From assembly GCA_009602725.1 (NCBI GenBank), contig WELB01000126.1, positions 323,338-376,193 on the forward strand: DNA of 52,856 nt, in the 5' to 3' direction. Positions 31,322-44,400 of the stretch are shown here, piece after piece. The position numbers and the translations under genes were made by a program. Under the pieces are notes generated by a model. That model did no database searches, had not been told where the DNA came from, and was given only the letters and a program-made list of their open reading frames with translations. Each line of letters opens with the position of its first letter. Positions within the stretch are counted from its first letter, which is position 1. This DNA comes from Spirogloea muscicola. Its lineage: Eukaryota > Streptophyta > Zygnematophyceae > Spirogloeales > Spirogloeaceae.

Positions 31322-34300
31322 TTATGCCTTTGACTTTTTGTGCTCCTTGGCCATGCTGATGAAGTCCTCAAAACCTGCATACAAGCAGAACCGAGTCAAC
31401 AGTGCTCCAGTATGGGTTTCAGCATCTGATCTCGGTGACTTGCTTGTGAGCTCTCACGATGCTTTTGGTATTGTAAGGTTGCTCACATGAATCAGAATCG
31501 TGTGGACCAGGCGAAGACTCTGGGTGGTACTGGATGCTCATCAGCCGCATGGCAGGGTACGTCATCCCCGCACAGGTGCCATCGTTCAAATTGATGTGCG
31601 TAACCTCCACACCCTCTGGCAGCGTCTTGGGGTCCACAGCATAGTTGTGATTCTAGGCAATGGGAAGGTGAATGTGCATGTTAGATCAATTGCACACTCC
31701 ATGTCAAGACCAAGAATCAAAAGGTCTCCAGTACAGTAAGAAAGTAAAAGGCTGGCAGTGTGGTGATTCCAGCCAAAGCTCACCTGTGCACTGATCTCAA
31801 CACGACCAGAAGGAACGTGTCGCACAGGGTGGTTGCCACCGTGATGGCCAAACTTCATCTTGAATGTGGTGCCTCCAAGAGCCTGACCAAGGAGTTGGTG
31901 TCCCATGCAGATTCCGAAAACAGGTACCTTGCCAATGACCTGCTTGATGTTCTCCACGGCGTAAGGAATGGCGGAAGGATCGCCAGGACCATTGCTGCAT
32001 ACAAGAGTGACAGACACAAGCGCTGAGTCCTTCCACAGCTTTGTTGACAAATATCACAGCTTGAAAATGAAAAGATAACACAATCTGCACATTCCACAAG
32101 GATGCCAAGATGTACCTAAATAAAACTCCATCGGGGTTCAAAGCAATAACTTCCTCTGGCGCATAAGTCGAAGGGACGACTGTGATCTTGGCGCCATAAG
32201 AAGCCAGCCGTCGGAGCATATTCTGCTTCACTCCAAAGTCGTATGCCACAATCTGCACATTTAAGCACCTCACTTTGATTGTCACACAGTTGCTTGCTAC
32301 GAGTGGCATGCAGCATATCTAAAGGTGCTGCTTTTGCCTGCCCAGAGCAATCCCCTTCTGTTGATACAAATAAATTACAAAAGCTGTGACCTTCTACCAA
32401 GCACATCTGATTGTCACGCTCCAGTGCCCTTTTCCCTTTGTCAGCTGTGCCATCATGCAGTATTCTGCAGTATAGCTAGATCAACTTACATGGACCACAC
32501 CAGGTGCATCTGCCACCAAGTTCCTGTTGAACTCCCAGGCATCCTCTGTCTTGTCCTCCCAAACGTATGGCTCCTCGCAGCTCAGTGGGGAAATGAGATC
32601 CTTGCCTGCGACCCACAAGCCGCAAAAGGTCAGCAGGGCATGACTCGAGTTATTTCCTTTGACTCGCACTCCCTTAATCAAGCACATAGGGTACTGACAT
32701 TGACCTGCTGAGATTGACCCGTTGAAGTCAACCACCCCTTTGTAAGTTCTGTGAGCTCACTAATAAGTCGAAGTAGAACTTCACGGTAAAGTTCTTCCAC
32801 CCAACAGTATGCCATGATTAAGCAAGCCAAAGTGCAAGTGAAAGAAATTTCACCAAGAATATTAAAGCCCTTGGCAGTCTCTACAAGTTCGTCATCGGTC
32901 TTCTTTGAGTCGGTTGTCAGCACTCCTGTGTTTCCAAGTGACAGGTTCTTAGTATGTGGACCTTAATTGAAGGCCTGCTCTCTAGGAAAAGTGTTCACCC
33001 ATTGCAAAAGCAGCCCTTCATAAGGAGGAGGCTGTCATGTGCTCTGCTTTAAGTACTCACAAGCCGCAAATCTTAGGATTTAAAAATGGACGCATTTTGC
33101 TTGTATCAAATTGGACTATAAGCTCACCATTAAGGCAGCCACGTTCTCTTAACCTGCGGGTGATTGCTCGAGTATCTACATCAGCTGCATTCACAACCAT
33201 ACGAAGCACGACCTCTTTGTCAATCCTCTATGATGGAGTTTCCAGGCTGACAGCAACTACTTGCCAGGATGAACCTTTTAGCACTTCCACAAGAAAGAGA
33301 CTTGCTTGCACCCGGTTGTGACGGAAAGTAATTAGCACGCCCACAAACTTACTGATGCCCATGACTCCACGCTGCTTCAGGTAGTCAGGCAATGTCTGTG
33401 TTGCCCTCCAGTTGGAGACACTGTCATCAAGAAGTGGACAACGTAAAAGGCCAGGCAAAACTCGCAACAGCTTGCTTATACCAAGCAAGTCAGCAGCAGT
33501 GTACAATATGGTCCATGCAAATTTATGAATCTGCACCTCAGGGCTTGACTTGATGGATGCGCTACTACTCACCAGTCACTGAGATTCCGAATGACAAGTG
33601 CTTGCAGGAAGCAGGTCCTTGACTCTTCGTCGCCTGGTAAGGTGCCCAGCATATATGGAGATGTGAATGCACTTGTACACACACACAAGACAGGAGGAGT
33701 AGCTCCTCTGACGCAGTGACTGCAACATGGAGGTAGTCAATGTCCAAAGTGCCCAAGTCCTTACCAAAGTTGACCCCGGTGTTGCCAATATGAGGTGTTG
33801 TCATGAGGACAAACTGGCCTGCATAGCTGGGATCCGTCAGAATCTCCTGGTACCTGCAAACATATCAATATGTGCAGGTTCATGTTGAAGACGTGCGCAC
33901 AGCTGGACAGCAGCAAGGACAGAGAGCCCACTGGAAGGAACGACTACCACATTACTTACCCAGTCAGTGACGTATTGAAGACTACTTCACCCACTTGAGT
34001 GCCTCTCGCTCCAAAGCCTTTCCCTTTCCAGACAGACCCGTCTTCCAACACAAGGCGAGCATCGGCCGTCTTCCAGGGTCTCTCAATAGCTGCATTCGAG
34101 CATATTGTGTTGGAAAAGTCATGGACTTGTGTTCCCAAGTACTGCAGATCTTGACCTGACAATGCCAAAGACTTAATACCAGGCACTTGCCTCTCATCAT
34201 CCGCTAGAATGAACTGTTTGGCGCTTTAGTAATGCAAAGGCACAAGGAAGGTACAGCACCGGCTATGAGTGCACTTTATCCCATGATTTGAGGTGACTCA

Positions 34301-34623
34301 CAAGCTGCGCTGGCAACGACTGTCCCGCGATGACCACACTGCCTGCTCCTCTGCTTGAGGGTTGCCTGCCTCAAGAGAGCGCTGCCGAGGTATAGCGAAG
34401 CTGAGGAGCTCAGGGCCGGCGCAGCACACTGTCTCAAAGAGGCCTTCTCTAGAGGTAGAGCAGCTGGCAGCTGATCTCTGTGCTGCCCGGGAGTGGAGGT
34501 GGAGCACAGCGCTGCTCCTGGTGCGAGTGCATGCCGTGCCAAGCCGGCAGTGGCCATGCGGGCAGCGCACCACCGAGGCCGGCAGCACAAGCGCGGCAGG
34601 CACGCGCGGACGACAGCCCTCAA
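31322..34623 (-). CDS. CARA: carbamoyl-phosphate synthase small subunit (glutamine amidotransferase)
   Basis: Hydrolyses glutamine and passes ammonia to the large subunit to make carbamoyl phosphate for arginine and pyrimidine synthesis, in the plastid of green plants. Exon 1 (from 34623) encodes about 100 residues rich in Arg, Ser and Ala that look like a plastid transit peptide. The second exon starts near 34098 ([16 protein letters not shown]) and ends FNTSLTG at donor GTAAGT. It is followed by [35 protein letters not shown] (33200-33150), [19 protein letters not shown] and the class I GATase core. The core contains SNGPGDPSA, the nucleophile elbow [20 protein letters not shown], and the His/Glu of [14 protein letters not shown]. 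It ends [17 protein letters not shown], stop at 31322-31324. All catalytic residues are present. About ten introns. Confidence 0.92.
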
Positions 34624-34907
34624 TAGTGCAGCTGCCGCAGAGCTGCTCAGGCGTTCTCAGCTGGGCAGCGCGGAGGGGGGGCGCAGAGGATGCGGATGCC
34701 GGGCGCGCAAGGCGCTGATCGCGGGCGCGGGGGGCGGCGGCGAGCGGAGCAGGCGCTGCGGGGGTGGCGGTGGGAGAAATGGCGGATGTTGGCGGCGGCG
34801 CCGCTTATGTAAGCGCCGCGGGCTGCGCCTCCTGGCCGAGAGGCGGCGGCGGGCTGGGGGCTGGGAGGAGGGAGGCAGGGGGGACTGGGGCAAAATGGGA
34901 GGGAGGT

Positions 34908-35037
34908 AGGGGGGCCAGGCGAAGCACTAAGGCGAAGCACTAAGAAAGAAGCACACAATAAGAAACAAAGCAGCTACTAACTACTCAGTAACCCCTGCTA
35001 AGCAGTCGCAGGTCTGAGAGGCTATGTTCCTGGAAGG
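34908..35037 (-). mobile_element. LINE 3' tail (copy K), ends at a single N
   Basis: On the minus strand it reads FQEHSLSDLRLLSRGY, stop at 34985, then a UTR matching 801-870 nearly base for base, with a 13-base duplication GGCGAAGCACTAA (34918-34930, 34931-34943 on plus). The 5' side of the copy stops at the N at 35038. It lies between the 5' ends of carA (minus) and RPN6 (plus). Confidence 0.65.
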
Positions 35038-35038
35038 N
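35038..35038. other. single N at a repeat/poly-C border
   Basis: Joins LINE copy K to a run of C. Probably an unsized gap, as inferred for 9701 and 49138. Confidence 0.5.
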
Positions 35039-35318
35039 CCCCCCCCCCCTCCCTGCGGCGCCGCGCACCCGGGCCCCGTGTTGGGTGTGAACGGAACCCC
35101 GCCTCGTCACCGTCGCGTCCGAAAGCGCCCCACCCCACGGTGTGAACGGGTCCCCTCGGCTGCAAACGTTGGCGACGAACGGCACGGTGGCTTCACGATT
35201 GGCGAACGACGGCTGCTGGTGCAGAAACGCCGTCTTGCAGCGGTTCTCCGGGTGCGGCGGCGGCGGCGGCGGCGGAGGGAAGGGCCGGCGCGGGAGCAAG
35301 CTTCGCGACAGCGGCGCC

Positions 35319-38048
35319 ATGGAGCCCGCCGTTGGAGCCGCCGGCGACGACGACGGCGGCGGGCCTGAGAGCATGGCCGTGGATGCCGCGCCGCCGCCCC
35401 CGCCGGCGGAGGCTGCGGCCTCCCATCCGGCCACCACGGCGTCGCTGGAGGAGGCCGCGGAGCTCGTCAACGTCGACGACGACAAGGCGGCCGCCATATA
35501 CAGGTGTGCTGAGCGGGCTCAGGAGAAAAGGTAAACTGGAGCACTGCAAGTTGTAAGGCATGCTTTGCTGACGGCGTCACTGCTGATACTCAGCGCGGTG
35601 TCGCTGGTTCAGTGGCATCATCAGAGACAGCTCCACGACCGGCGAGGCTCTGAGAACAAAGGTTACACGCTCTTCTGCTCGTTCCTTCGGATACTAGATG
35701 GGCTAAGGCGTATGCACTGCTGGGTCAAATCCACGGCTGCTTGTCTTCAGTAGACTGAAACCAGTCTGCTTATGCATGGCAACTAGCCTGCTAAGGGGCA
35801 GGTGGCACCAGGAAGCATCAGTCACCAGGAAGCATCAGTCGTGGCATGCATAACATACAGGAACGCTAAGACATCGTTTCGTGTTCACGCTTGCAGGAGA
35901 CAGCTATAAATGAGTTAGGAGAGATTTTGGCACGTCAAGGCAAAGCAGGACATTTGAGGCAGCTCTTGACGGAGCTCCGGCCTTACTTTGATCTAGTCGC
36001 CAAAGCCAAGACTGCGAAGATCGTACGCACCATCATTGACCTCGTAGCCAAGGTTCCCGGGACTACAGCACTGCAGGTGCTTCGCTGTGCTTTTGCCCGC
36101 AATCAGCTTCTCATGCTCTCATGCTGTAAGTATGCAGCTTGCGATTTGTCTTGGTGGCCAAAGAAATAAGAAATACACTTTGGCAAGTAGCTTACGCCAC
36201 GAAGTCTTTAACCCGGAGCAGGTTTCAAAGTGTGTGGCTGTCAGACGAGCGTGTCAGCGGAGGGGAAAACAGGGTCCTGTAGCTCTTGCAGGTCACCATG
36301 CCTTCGGCTGCTGCTCAAGCTTGCCCAGAATAGCCATGGGGAAATAATCATGGGTCCTCAGAATGGCCGTGTGAGCTCTTTGCGGAGGAGCTGTTGTGAC
36401 TCCTGGTCTTTGCTATGATCAATGAAGGTGGACCTCTGCAAGGAGATGGTGGAGTGGACTCGGCAGGAGAAGCGTACCTTCCTTCGACAGCGTGTGGAGG
36501 CTCGTCTGGCAGCACTTTACATGGAAATGAGAGACTACCAGGCCCGTTCCTACACAGCCTGTGGCCTAGCATGACCCAGCACGGCTGCAATACTGGCTTG
36601 ATGATGTGTTGCTGATAGTCACCTCTCCCTGTATCACAGGCGGCTCTGAGCCTACTTACCAGTCTTGTAAGGGATGTGAGGAGGCTTGACGACAAGCTTT
36701 TACTGGTCGATGTTGACCTTCTAGAAAGTCGGTTGCAACATCAACTGCGAAACATCCCAAAGGCCAAGGCAGCACTTACAGCGGCTCGCACTGCTGCTAA
36801 TGCTATTTATGTTCCTCCAGCACAGCAGGGTCAGATTGATATGCAGGTATGTGAGTGACCCAAAGGGCATGATGTGGTATATTAGTTCACAACACCATTG
36901 CATGTCATTTGTCTTGGAGCGCACAGGCAAACAGCGCGTCTTGCCTTGCATGAGGAGCAAGTTATAATTCTCTGCTGTAAGCCCATCCATGCCTTAGGCA
37001 CTTGAAAGTCTCGCTAGCGCTTCCCTCCCACAACTAATGTGTCCATCTCCTGTGCAGTCTGGTATCCTGCATGCAGAAGAGAAGGACTACAAGACTGGCT
37101 ACTCCTACTTTTTTGAGGGTTTTGAAGCTTTCAACGCCCTGGATGATCCAAAGGCAGTATCGTGCCTGAAGTACATGCTCCTGTGCAAGATAATGACAAG
37201 CCAGGTATGACCTGCATCCATTGAGCAGGAATTTCTGATTGTGATGTGGGGCACAGGATCACTTAAGTGCTAGAATGTCATCAACAGTGGACTTCGTAGC
37301 GGATTTAATTGTATATAGACGAATTGCGTGGTGTAACAGGCAGAGGATGTGCACAGCATCATCTCGACCAAGGCAGGCATCAAGTATACAGGAAATGAGA
37401 TTGATGCAATGAAGGCAGTGGCTGATGCACACAGCAAACGGTCATTGCAACTCTTCGAAACTGCTTTGAAATCCTACAAGTCAGAGCTCTCAGATGACCC
37501 CATCATTGACCGTCATTTGTCTTCACTTTACGACACACTTCTTGAGCAGAACCTGGCACGCCTCATTGAGCCGTTCTCAAAGGTGGAGATTTCTCACATT
37601 GCAGGTTGGCCAGATGTCCCTCACTCTCTGCTAGCTGCCAATGCTGTTCCATTTCCTGCGCACTGACTTCAATGTGAGAAGGGGTGACACAGGATTAGGC
37701 AAAATTGCCTTGCTTTATCTGAGTGAGCTTGCATTCTATAGCAAGAGCTTTGTGAAGGTGTCAAGCATCAAGACTTTCTCTACAAATGTTATGTCATTTT
37801 ACATACGCTGTATTTATCTTGGATTTGCAGCTCTCATAGACTTACCAGTGAGTCAAGTTGAGGAAAAGCTCTCGCAAATGATCCTTGACCACAAGTTTGA
37901 GGGCACCCTAGATCAAGGTGCAGGATGCCTCATCATTTTTGACGACATTCCTGCTGATGCCATCTATCCTGCAGCTTTAAGTACTCTTACGAGCATGAGC
38001 AAGGTGGTAGATAGCTTGTATGCCAAGTCGGCAAAGATAGCAACATAG
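35319..38048 (+). CDS. RPN6: 26S proteasome regulatory subunit RPN6 (PSMD11)
   Basis: A PCI-domain subunit of the proteasome lid that clamps the lid to the core particle. Exon 1 35319-35503 (acidic, Pro/Ala-rich start; [19 protein letters not shown]) joins in phase to a small 49-base exon, 35613-35661 ([16 protein letters not shown]). The next exon starts at 35898 ([42 protein letters not shown]). Further exons carry [20 protein letters not shown] (36430-36540), [20 protein letters not shown] (36640-36845), [23 protein letters not shown] (37060-37205) and [18 protein letters not shown] (37340-37610). The last exon is the PCI winged helix, [18 protein letters not shown] and [17 protein letters not shown], ending KSAKIAT. 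All expected TPR-like and PCI blocks are present in order, about 420 residues. Confidence 0.93.
35806..35839 (+). repeat. 17-base tandem duplication in an RPN6 intron
   Basis: CACCAGGAAGCATCAGT occurs twice in direct succession (35806-35822, 35823-35839) within the intron before the exon at 35898. Confidence 0.85.
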
Positions 38049-38489
38049 TGAGTAACCTGATAATTCATAGTACTCTTAGAGTAGTAAATTCTTTAGGGCT
38101 CTCACCCCAGCTTTGCCAGTCCTGAAAGCCTTGGGCAGAGTGTTGTGAGATGCCTTGTCTAAGCTCTAGTTGCGTGAGTTCCATGCCAGGACGAGTTATG
38201 AGGAAAAGTTAATAGAGTGAGTGCATCAAGGTGAAAGTGCGCTCCAACATGGAGAAACCACAAAAAGTAGACTGAGAAGGATCCCGACAAGGAGAATTGG
38301 ACCACAGCTGGCCCGGCCAGGTGCGGAGTTGAAGCACGCTCGGATGTGCTCGTTGTCGGTCTAGCGCATGGCGTATGTGACAATATGAGGCAAGTCTCGT
38401 TTGTCCCCATGGATGCCCGGCCTCGCTTATCGGCGCTTTAACGACGGCGCCGCCACCGTAAGCATCCTCGACAGCTAGGGGCGCCCTAA
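38049..38489. other. intergenic region between two plus-strand genes
   Basis: Holds the RPN6 3' UTR and the promoter of the MATH-domain gene. A short minus-strand open frame here resembles nothing known. Confidence 0.5.
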
Positions 38490-41400
38490 ATGGCCGCGGA
38501 GGCGGGTCGGGGCGCCGCCGGGGCGAGGGGCGCAGGGGCGGCCGTGACCAGAGCCAGGGGAGGGGGGGAGGGCGGCGGCGGCGGCGGCGGCGGGGACAAG
38601 GGCGTGGCGCGCGGCGGCGGGCAGGAGAACGGCGACGAGCAGCCGCGGGAGGGTGGGCAGGAGAGTGTTGTGGTGGAGCGGCGCGCGGAGCATGCGGCGG
38701 TGTGCCGGTGGACCATCGCGCAGCTGGCCAAGGTCAAGGCGCGCGCGCTGTGGAGCAAGTACTTCGAGGTGGGGGGCTACGACTGCCGGCTGCTCGTTTA
38801 CCCCAAGGGCGACTCGCAGGCGCTACCGGGGTACATCTCCATCTACCTGCAGGTCACCGACCCCCGTGGCAGCTCCAGCTCCAAGTGGGACTGCTTCGCC
38901 AGCTACCGCCTCTGCGTCGTGAACCAGCGGGATGACGGCAAGACCATCCAGCGCGACTCGTGGCACCGGTTCTCCGGCAAGAAGAAGTCCCACGGCTGGT
39001 GCGACTTCACGCCCTCCTCCGCCGTCCTCGACCCCAAGGCCGGCTTCCTGGTCGGCGACGCCGTGCTCATCACGGCCGAGATCATGGTCCTCCACGAGTC
39101 TGTCTCCTTCTCCCGCGAGAACGAGCTGCCGGTGTCGGTGGGGCCCTCGGGCGAGGCGCTTAGCGGCAAGTTCACGTGGAAGGTGCACAACCTGTCTCTC
39201 TTCAAGGAGATGATCAAGACGCAGAAGATCATGAGCCCCGTGTTCCCCGCCGGCGAGTGCAACCTCCGCCTCAGCGTCTACCAGTCCTGCGTCAACGGCG
39301 TGGACTACCTCTCCATGTGCCTCGAGAGCAAGGACACGGAGAAACCGGTGGCCACCGAGAGGAGCTGCTGGTGCCTCTTCCGCATGTCGGTGCTCAACCA
39401 GCGCGCTGGAGTGAACCACACCCACCGCGACTCCTACGGCCGCTTTGCGGCCGACAACAAGAGCGGAGACAACACCAGCCTCGGGTGGAATGACTACATG
39501 AAGATGGCAGACTTTGTTGCTGCGGATGCAGGCTACGTCACGGACGACACCGCTGTGTTCAGCGCCTCGTTCCATGTCATCAAGGAATCTAGCACGTTCT
39601 CAAAAAGCATTCTTCCAGTCAGCGGTCGCTCGGGTAGGTCAGGCAAATCCTCATGTGGCCGCTGGCCACTTATTGTGCCCCACTGGTCAGATGCTTGACA
39701 TGCCGCTACTTCATAGCTGCAGACATGAGCTGGTTGCAGATTTAAGCTAGCCTCCTGACATGAACATCTCCCAGTTGGAGCTACAGAAGGTGCGTGATGC
39801 AAGGGATTCTAACAGGAGTCTGCCAGCAGGTAGGTATGAGACGCATATGAGGTGGATTCACAGACGCCTACATGCCTTCCTCTTTCTATGCTTGCAGCCA
39901 ATGCTAAAAAAGGAGATGGCTTTCAAGGCAAGTTCATCTGGCGGATTGAGAACTTCACGCGCTTGAAGGACCTTTTGAAGAAGCGAAAGATCACTGGACT
40001 TTGTATCAAGAGCCGGCGTTTTCAAGTTGGCGGCAGGGATTGCCGGCTCATTGTTTACCCTCGAGGTGAAGCTTACTGACACGACACCCTAGCATTGAGT
40101 AGCCCCAAGAGTGCGAAACTTGACTCTGTTGATATTGCGGCGGAGTAGACAAGGCAACGAAAGGTTAGTCTAGGGATAAATACAATGGGGAGTGTTATGA
40201 CGCAGTATCTGGCCAGTGACAAGCTTATGCACGGGGTCTCATCTCCAGACACTGCAAGCAAGGAATTGCACTGAGCACTTGCACTTCCTGAAAGCAGGTC
40301 AGTCGCAGCCTCCGTGCCACTTGTCCATGTTCTTGGAAGTGACCGATCCAAGAACCACTGGGGACTGGAGCTGCTTTGTGAGCCACAGATTGTCCGTGGT
40401 CAACCAGCGCAGTGAGGAGCGATCTGTGACTAAAGAGTCACAAAACCGCTACTCTAAGGCTGCCAAGGACTGGGGGTGGCGAGAGTTTGTCACTCTCACC
40501 TCGCTCTTTGATCAGGACTCAGGTTTTCTTGTGCTGGTAACAAATCATTGCTTAGACCACCTTTCCCCACCTGCATGATTGTGCTAGCATTGTAGTGGAG
40601 GTCATTGCCGGGGTGACAGTTGTCAGGCTTAGCAGCATTGAGGCCAATATTCGATCATGCTGGGCTGACAAGACTATAATTGCTGCTGCAGATGTACTGT
40701 CTTGGCAGTGCTGAGCCTTAGCTGCAGGCTATCTCTCAGCTTTCGCGGCTCACTAAGCTTGTCCTTGACTTCCTCGGTCAGGACATGGTGGTCTTCTCTG
40801 CTGAGGTCCTCATCCTAAAGGAGACATCAACGCTGCTGGACCTCCCAGAGAGGCCTGAAGGTGGGCCTGCCCCTATTCCGGTGCCAGTGGCGGAAGATGC
40901 TCCATTGCGCATAGGCAAGCGAGGAACGTTCACGTGGCGGGTGGAGAACTTTGTGGCCTTCAAAGAGATCATGGAAACTCGGAAAATATTCAGCAAGTTC
41001 TTCTCTGCCGGTGGCTGCGAGCTACGAATAGGTCTGTGAAAGCAACTGCTCTCCAGGATATTGTTTCTATTGTACAAGCAGTAAAATTTGTTGCCTAGTG
41101 ATCTGCAGTCAATACAAGAGTCGAGTGCTTGCCTGTGTAAAAGAGCTTCTGATTTCTGACTAAGACATCCATGGCAGGCGTGTATGAGTCGTTTGACACG
41201 CTATGCATCTACTTGGAGAGTGACCAGGCCCTCCAGGCCTCAGCTAGCTCCTCCACTCCAGCCACACCATCAGGCTGTGCTGAGTCAGAGAAGAACTTCT
41301 GGGTCCGATACTGCATTGCTGTGGTGAATCAGAAGCACGCAGAGCGCACTGTCTGGAAGGTCTATCTCATTACCTCGATATCTTGACGTAGGCCTCTGCT

Positions 41401-44400
41401 AGTGCTAGTCCTAACAAGCAATTATACACAGTGCACACGGTCAACAAGGCCAGATTTTATACAGAACTGATACAGGTGAAGATTAGCTTCGTCGAGCTTG
41501 CCTTGTGTCTTCGGCCCCAATGCCTGCAACTTTCCCAAGTGATTACGTGGATGACTGGAGCTTACGAAGTATCTGAGTCTGCAGGAGTCAAGCATATGCA
41601 CAAAGACCTGGAACAACAGCGTTTTGCAATTTATGAAAGTTTCAGAATTACTGGATCCTGAGGCTGGTTTCCTCGTGCGTGATACGCTCGTCTTTGTGTG
41701 TGAGATACTGGATTGCTGTCCCTGGTTTGAGTTCTCTGATCTGGTGAGTAGACAACCCCAACTGACTGGGAATATTCATCTTCGTCTCATCTGACAGAGC
41801 TGTTGAATATCTGCACTACCATCATGGAGCCTGGCTTGCAAGGGCGACCTGCTCGAGCAGGCTTTGCAGTTCATCTCCCTTGGTGGATTGCCCACCTTTG
41901 AGAGGTCTAGAATGAAAGGTCAAGGATCTGATGTCCTGCTTTGGGGAGTTTTGAACATCTTCAGCAGGTGCTCATGTCGGATGATGAGCAGGATGCTTTG
42001 AGTACCGACCCAGATGAGCTGCTGGAGTCAGATGAAAGTGAAGCTGGCTGCAGTGTGGACGATGAAGACCTCTTCCAGTCACTGCTGGCAAGGGCCGGCT
42101 TTCAGTTGTCCTATGGCGATAACCCGCCACTTCTTCTAGATCCATCTCAACTCCAGGTCTGTGACCCTGAGTTTCGCAACTTCCTGACATTGTCAAAGCT
42201 TGCATAGTTTCACTTTCACTTAGCAACATGGCCTGGGTGAAAGCACAATCAAGACTTATATGAAAAGCTGAATTCATGAGAAATTGAAGGCGAGTCTGAT
42301 TATGGAGCATTGATCCTCGAGTATGACATTGTGATGAAGGACTTCTTAGGGGTGCAGCCTCACTGACTGATGCTGAGAGAGCAAGACCTTGTATGCTTGT
42401 GAAACTCAGGTTACTCTTCGAGAGAAGCTGCTACTGGATGCAGGAGCTGTGGCAGCATTTCTTGCTGGCCTAAGGATGTACCTGGACGATCCAGCCAAGG
42501 TCAAGCGATTGCTGCTGCCCACAAAGGTTACGCAACTCAGCGGATTGGGAGACCAATGCACAACATCCAGCGAGACTGCAAATGTATCGTCGCCAAGTTT
42601 GATGAACCTGCTCATGGGCGTGAAGGTCCTGCAACAAGCAATCATTGACCTTCTGCTGGACATTATGGTGGAGTGTTGCGTACCGTCAAATGGGCGTCAC
42701 CTTGTGGCTGACCTCAATCTTCCAGGTAGCTAATCGTTTCGGTCGTCACAGTGTTTCCACGCTCGCCCTTTCTTCTTGCTCTATCTGTTCCCCTTATGGC
42801 CATGAATATCAATGAAACAGACAGATGTGGCGGCTAAAATGCTGACAGAATGCAGTGGATGCAGCCATTAATCTGATGGTTGTTGCTGTTAGCTGGCCTT
42901 GCCTTGGGTGCTGCAAGTGTCCTTGACACATGCACTTCGTTTTTTCTGGAGGCAGTTGAAGCAAAGTCACATACTGCTGAAGCTTCTGGCAGCTTGGCTG
43001 CTGGCAAGTCAGCCCTGCCACTGGTCCTCCCTCACCATGCACGGAGGGGTGGTGAAGTCGCAGTCAGCTCCTCAAGCACAGTGACGCAGGGACACACCGA
43101 GGACAGTGCTGTTGACCATCGATTCTTCGGTGAGGATGGAGGCCAGGCTGTGCAGAGCAGCGATTCTCATGCAGGGGACGTATCTCCTCCGTTGAGAAGC
43201 GAATATCTGCCAGCAACTTCGTCTTCCGACAGCCAGCTTCAGTCCAGTTTCTCTAGCAATGCTGACACGTTGAGTACGAAGGCAATTGTCGCTGCTGCTA
43301 ACGGTCCAGCCATGCTAGCTTCCTGCTCAAATTCCCGGCCTACAGAAGGTGTTTCTGCTCTGGGCAACCCAGGCTCTCAAAGTGCAAAGGTCTTGATGCC
43401 TATCCTTTACCTTGCATTATCTGGAGTACTTGATTTCCTGCTGAATTATTAAGAGCAACTAGAGCTGATTGAGGAGCCTTGTAACATACAGGTTCGTGGA
43501 TCCAGATTGACTTGTTCCTGCGATGTGCGCTCATATTGGTATCACAACCTCAGCCCAATTCCCTTAACCTACCTGAAGTAGATGAGTGCGTGAGTCTTCA
43601 GACAACAGCATCTGAATTTTGCCTTGTGCAAATGCTCTTCCGTGGCAGATGAAGTGGCCAGAGCAAGCAGAGGAGCTGCTCATGCTCATTGTGGAGTCAC
43701 TTCGAGCTTTGGAGAGTATGGTGCCAGCTGTGCAGGCAGCCCAACCGGAACCACCAAGACGAAGACCTCATTCTGCCCAGAGGATGGCTATGGTAATTTA
43801 CCACAAATTGCTGGAATTAGCACATTGGTAGACTGATGATGGTTGCTACTTCCTCACCAATGCTAGACTTGTAATGAGGACCCCTTGCTTACTCATGTCA
43901 GCAGCTGTTTTCAACTGTCAAGCTACTTGACTGATGGTTGACTTTTTATTTTCATCCTGCTGTGTGCTTTTCAGTGTCCAACAAGTCATTGGCTGATGCA
44001 TGCAAGCCATCTTGTCATGCTTAAAGCTCATGTTTAATTCGAAGAGTGGATTCCTGTCAGGTTCTTGAACATGCCCCTTCACCTCTGCAACCCCAGCTCC
44101 TTTCCTTGGTGCCTCGTCTGGTGGATGTCTCGGAGCACCCGCTTGCTGCCCAGGTCCTCCTGGAGAGAATGAATGCACCTGAAGCAGAGCCATCTCTTCG
44201 ACTCCTGGTAAGTTCAAGGGCTTGCCACTTTCCAAGGATTTCCCTCCACTTTCAGCTGCTTGTGAGAGTGTAAATCAGTATGACAATACCTTCACTAGCA
44301 ATGAGCATCAGATAATGATACCAGCACGTGGCCTTGTTGGGGTCGTTATCCACTTCGAGTGCCAATGTTCAATGTACATGGCTTTCATGTGCGTCCTGAG

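Noticed and set aside
38823-39575. 250-codon antisense frame inside the MATH gene
   Set aside because: Complement of strongly GC3-biased coding sequence; no family resemblance.
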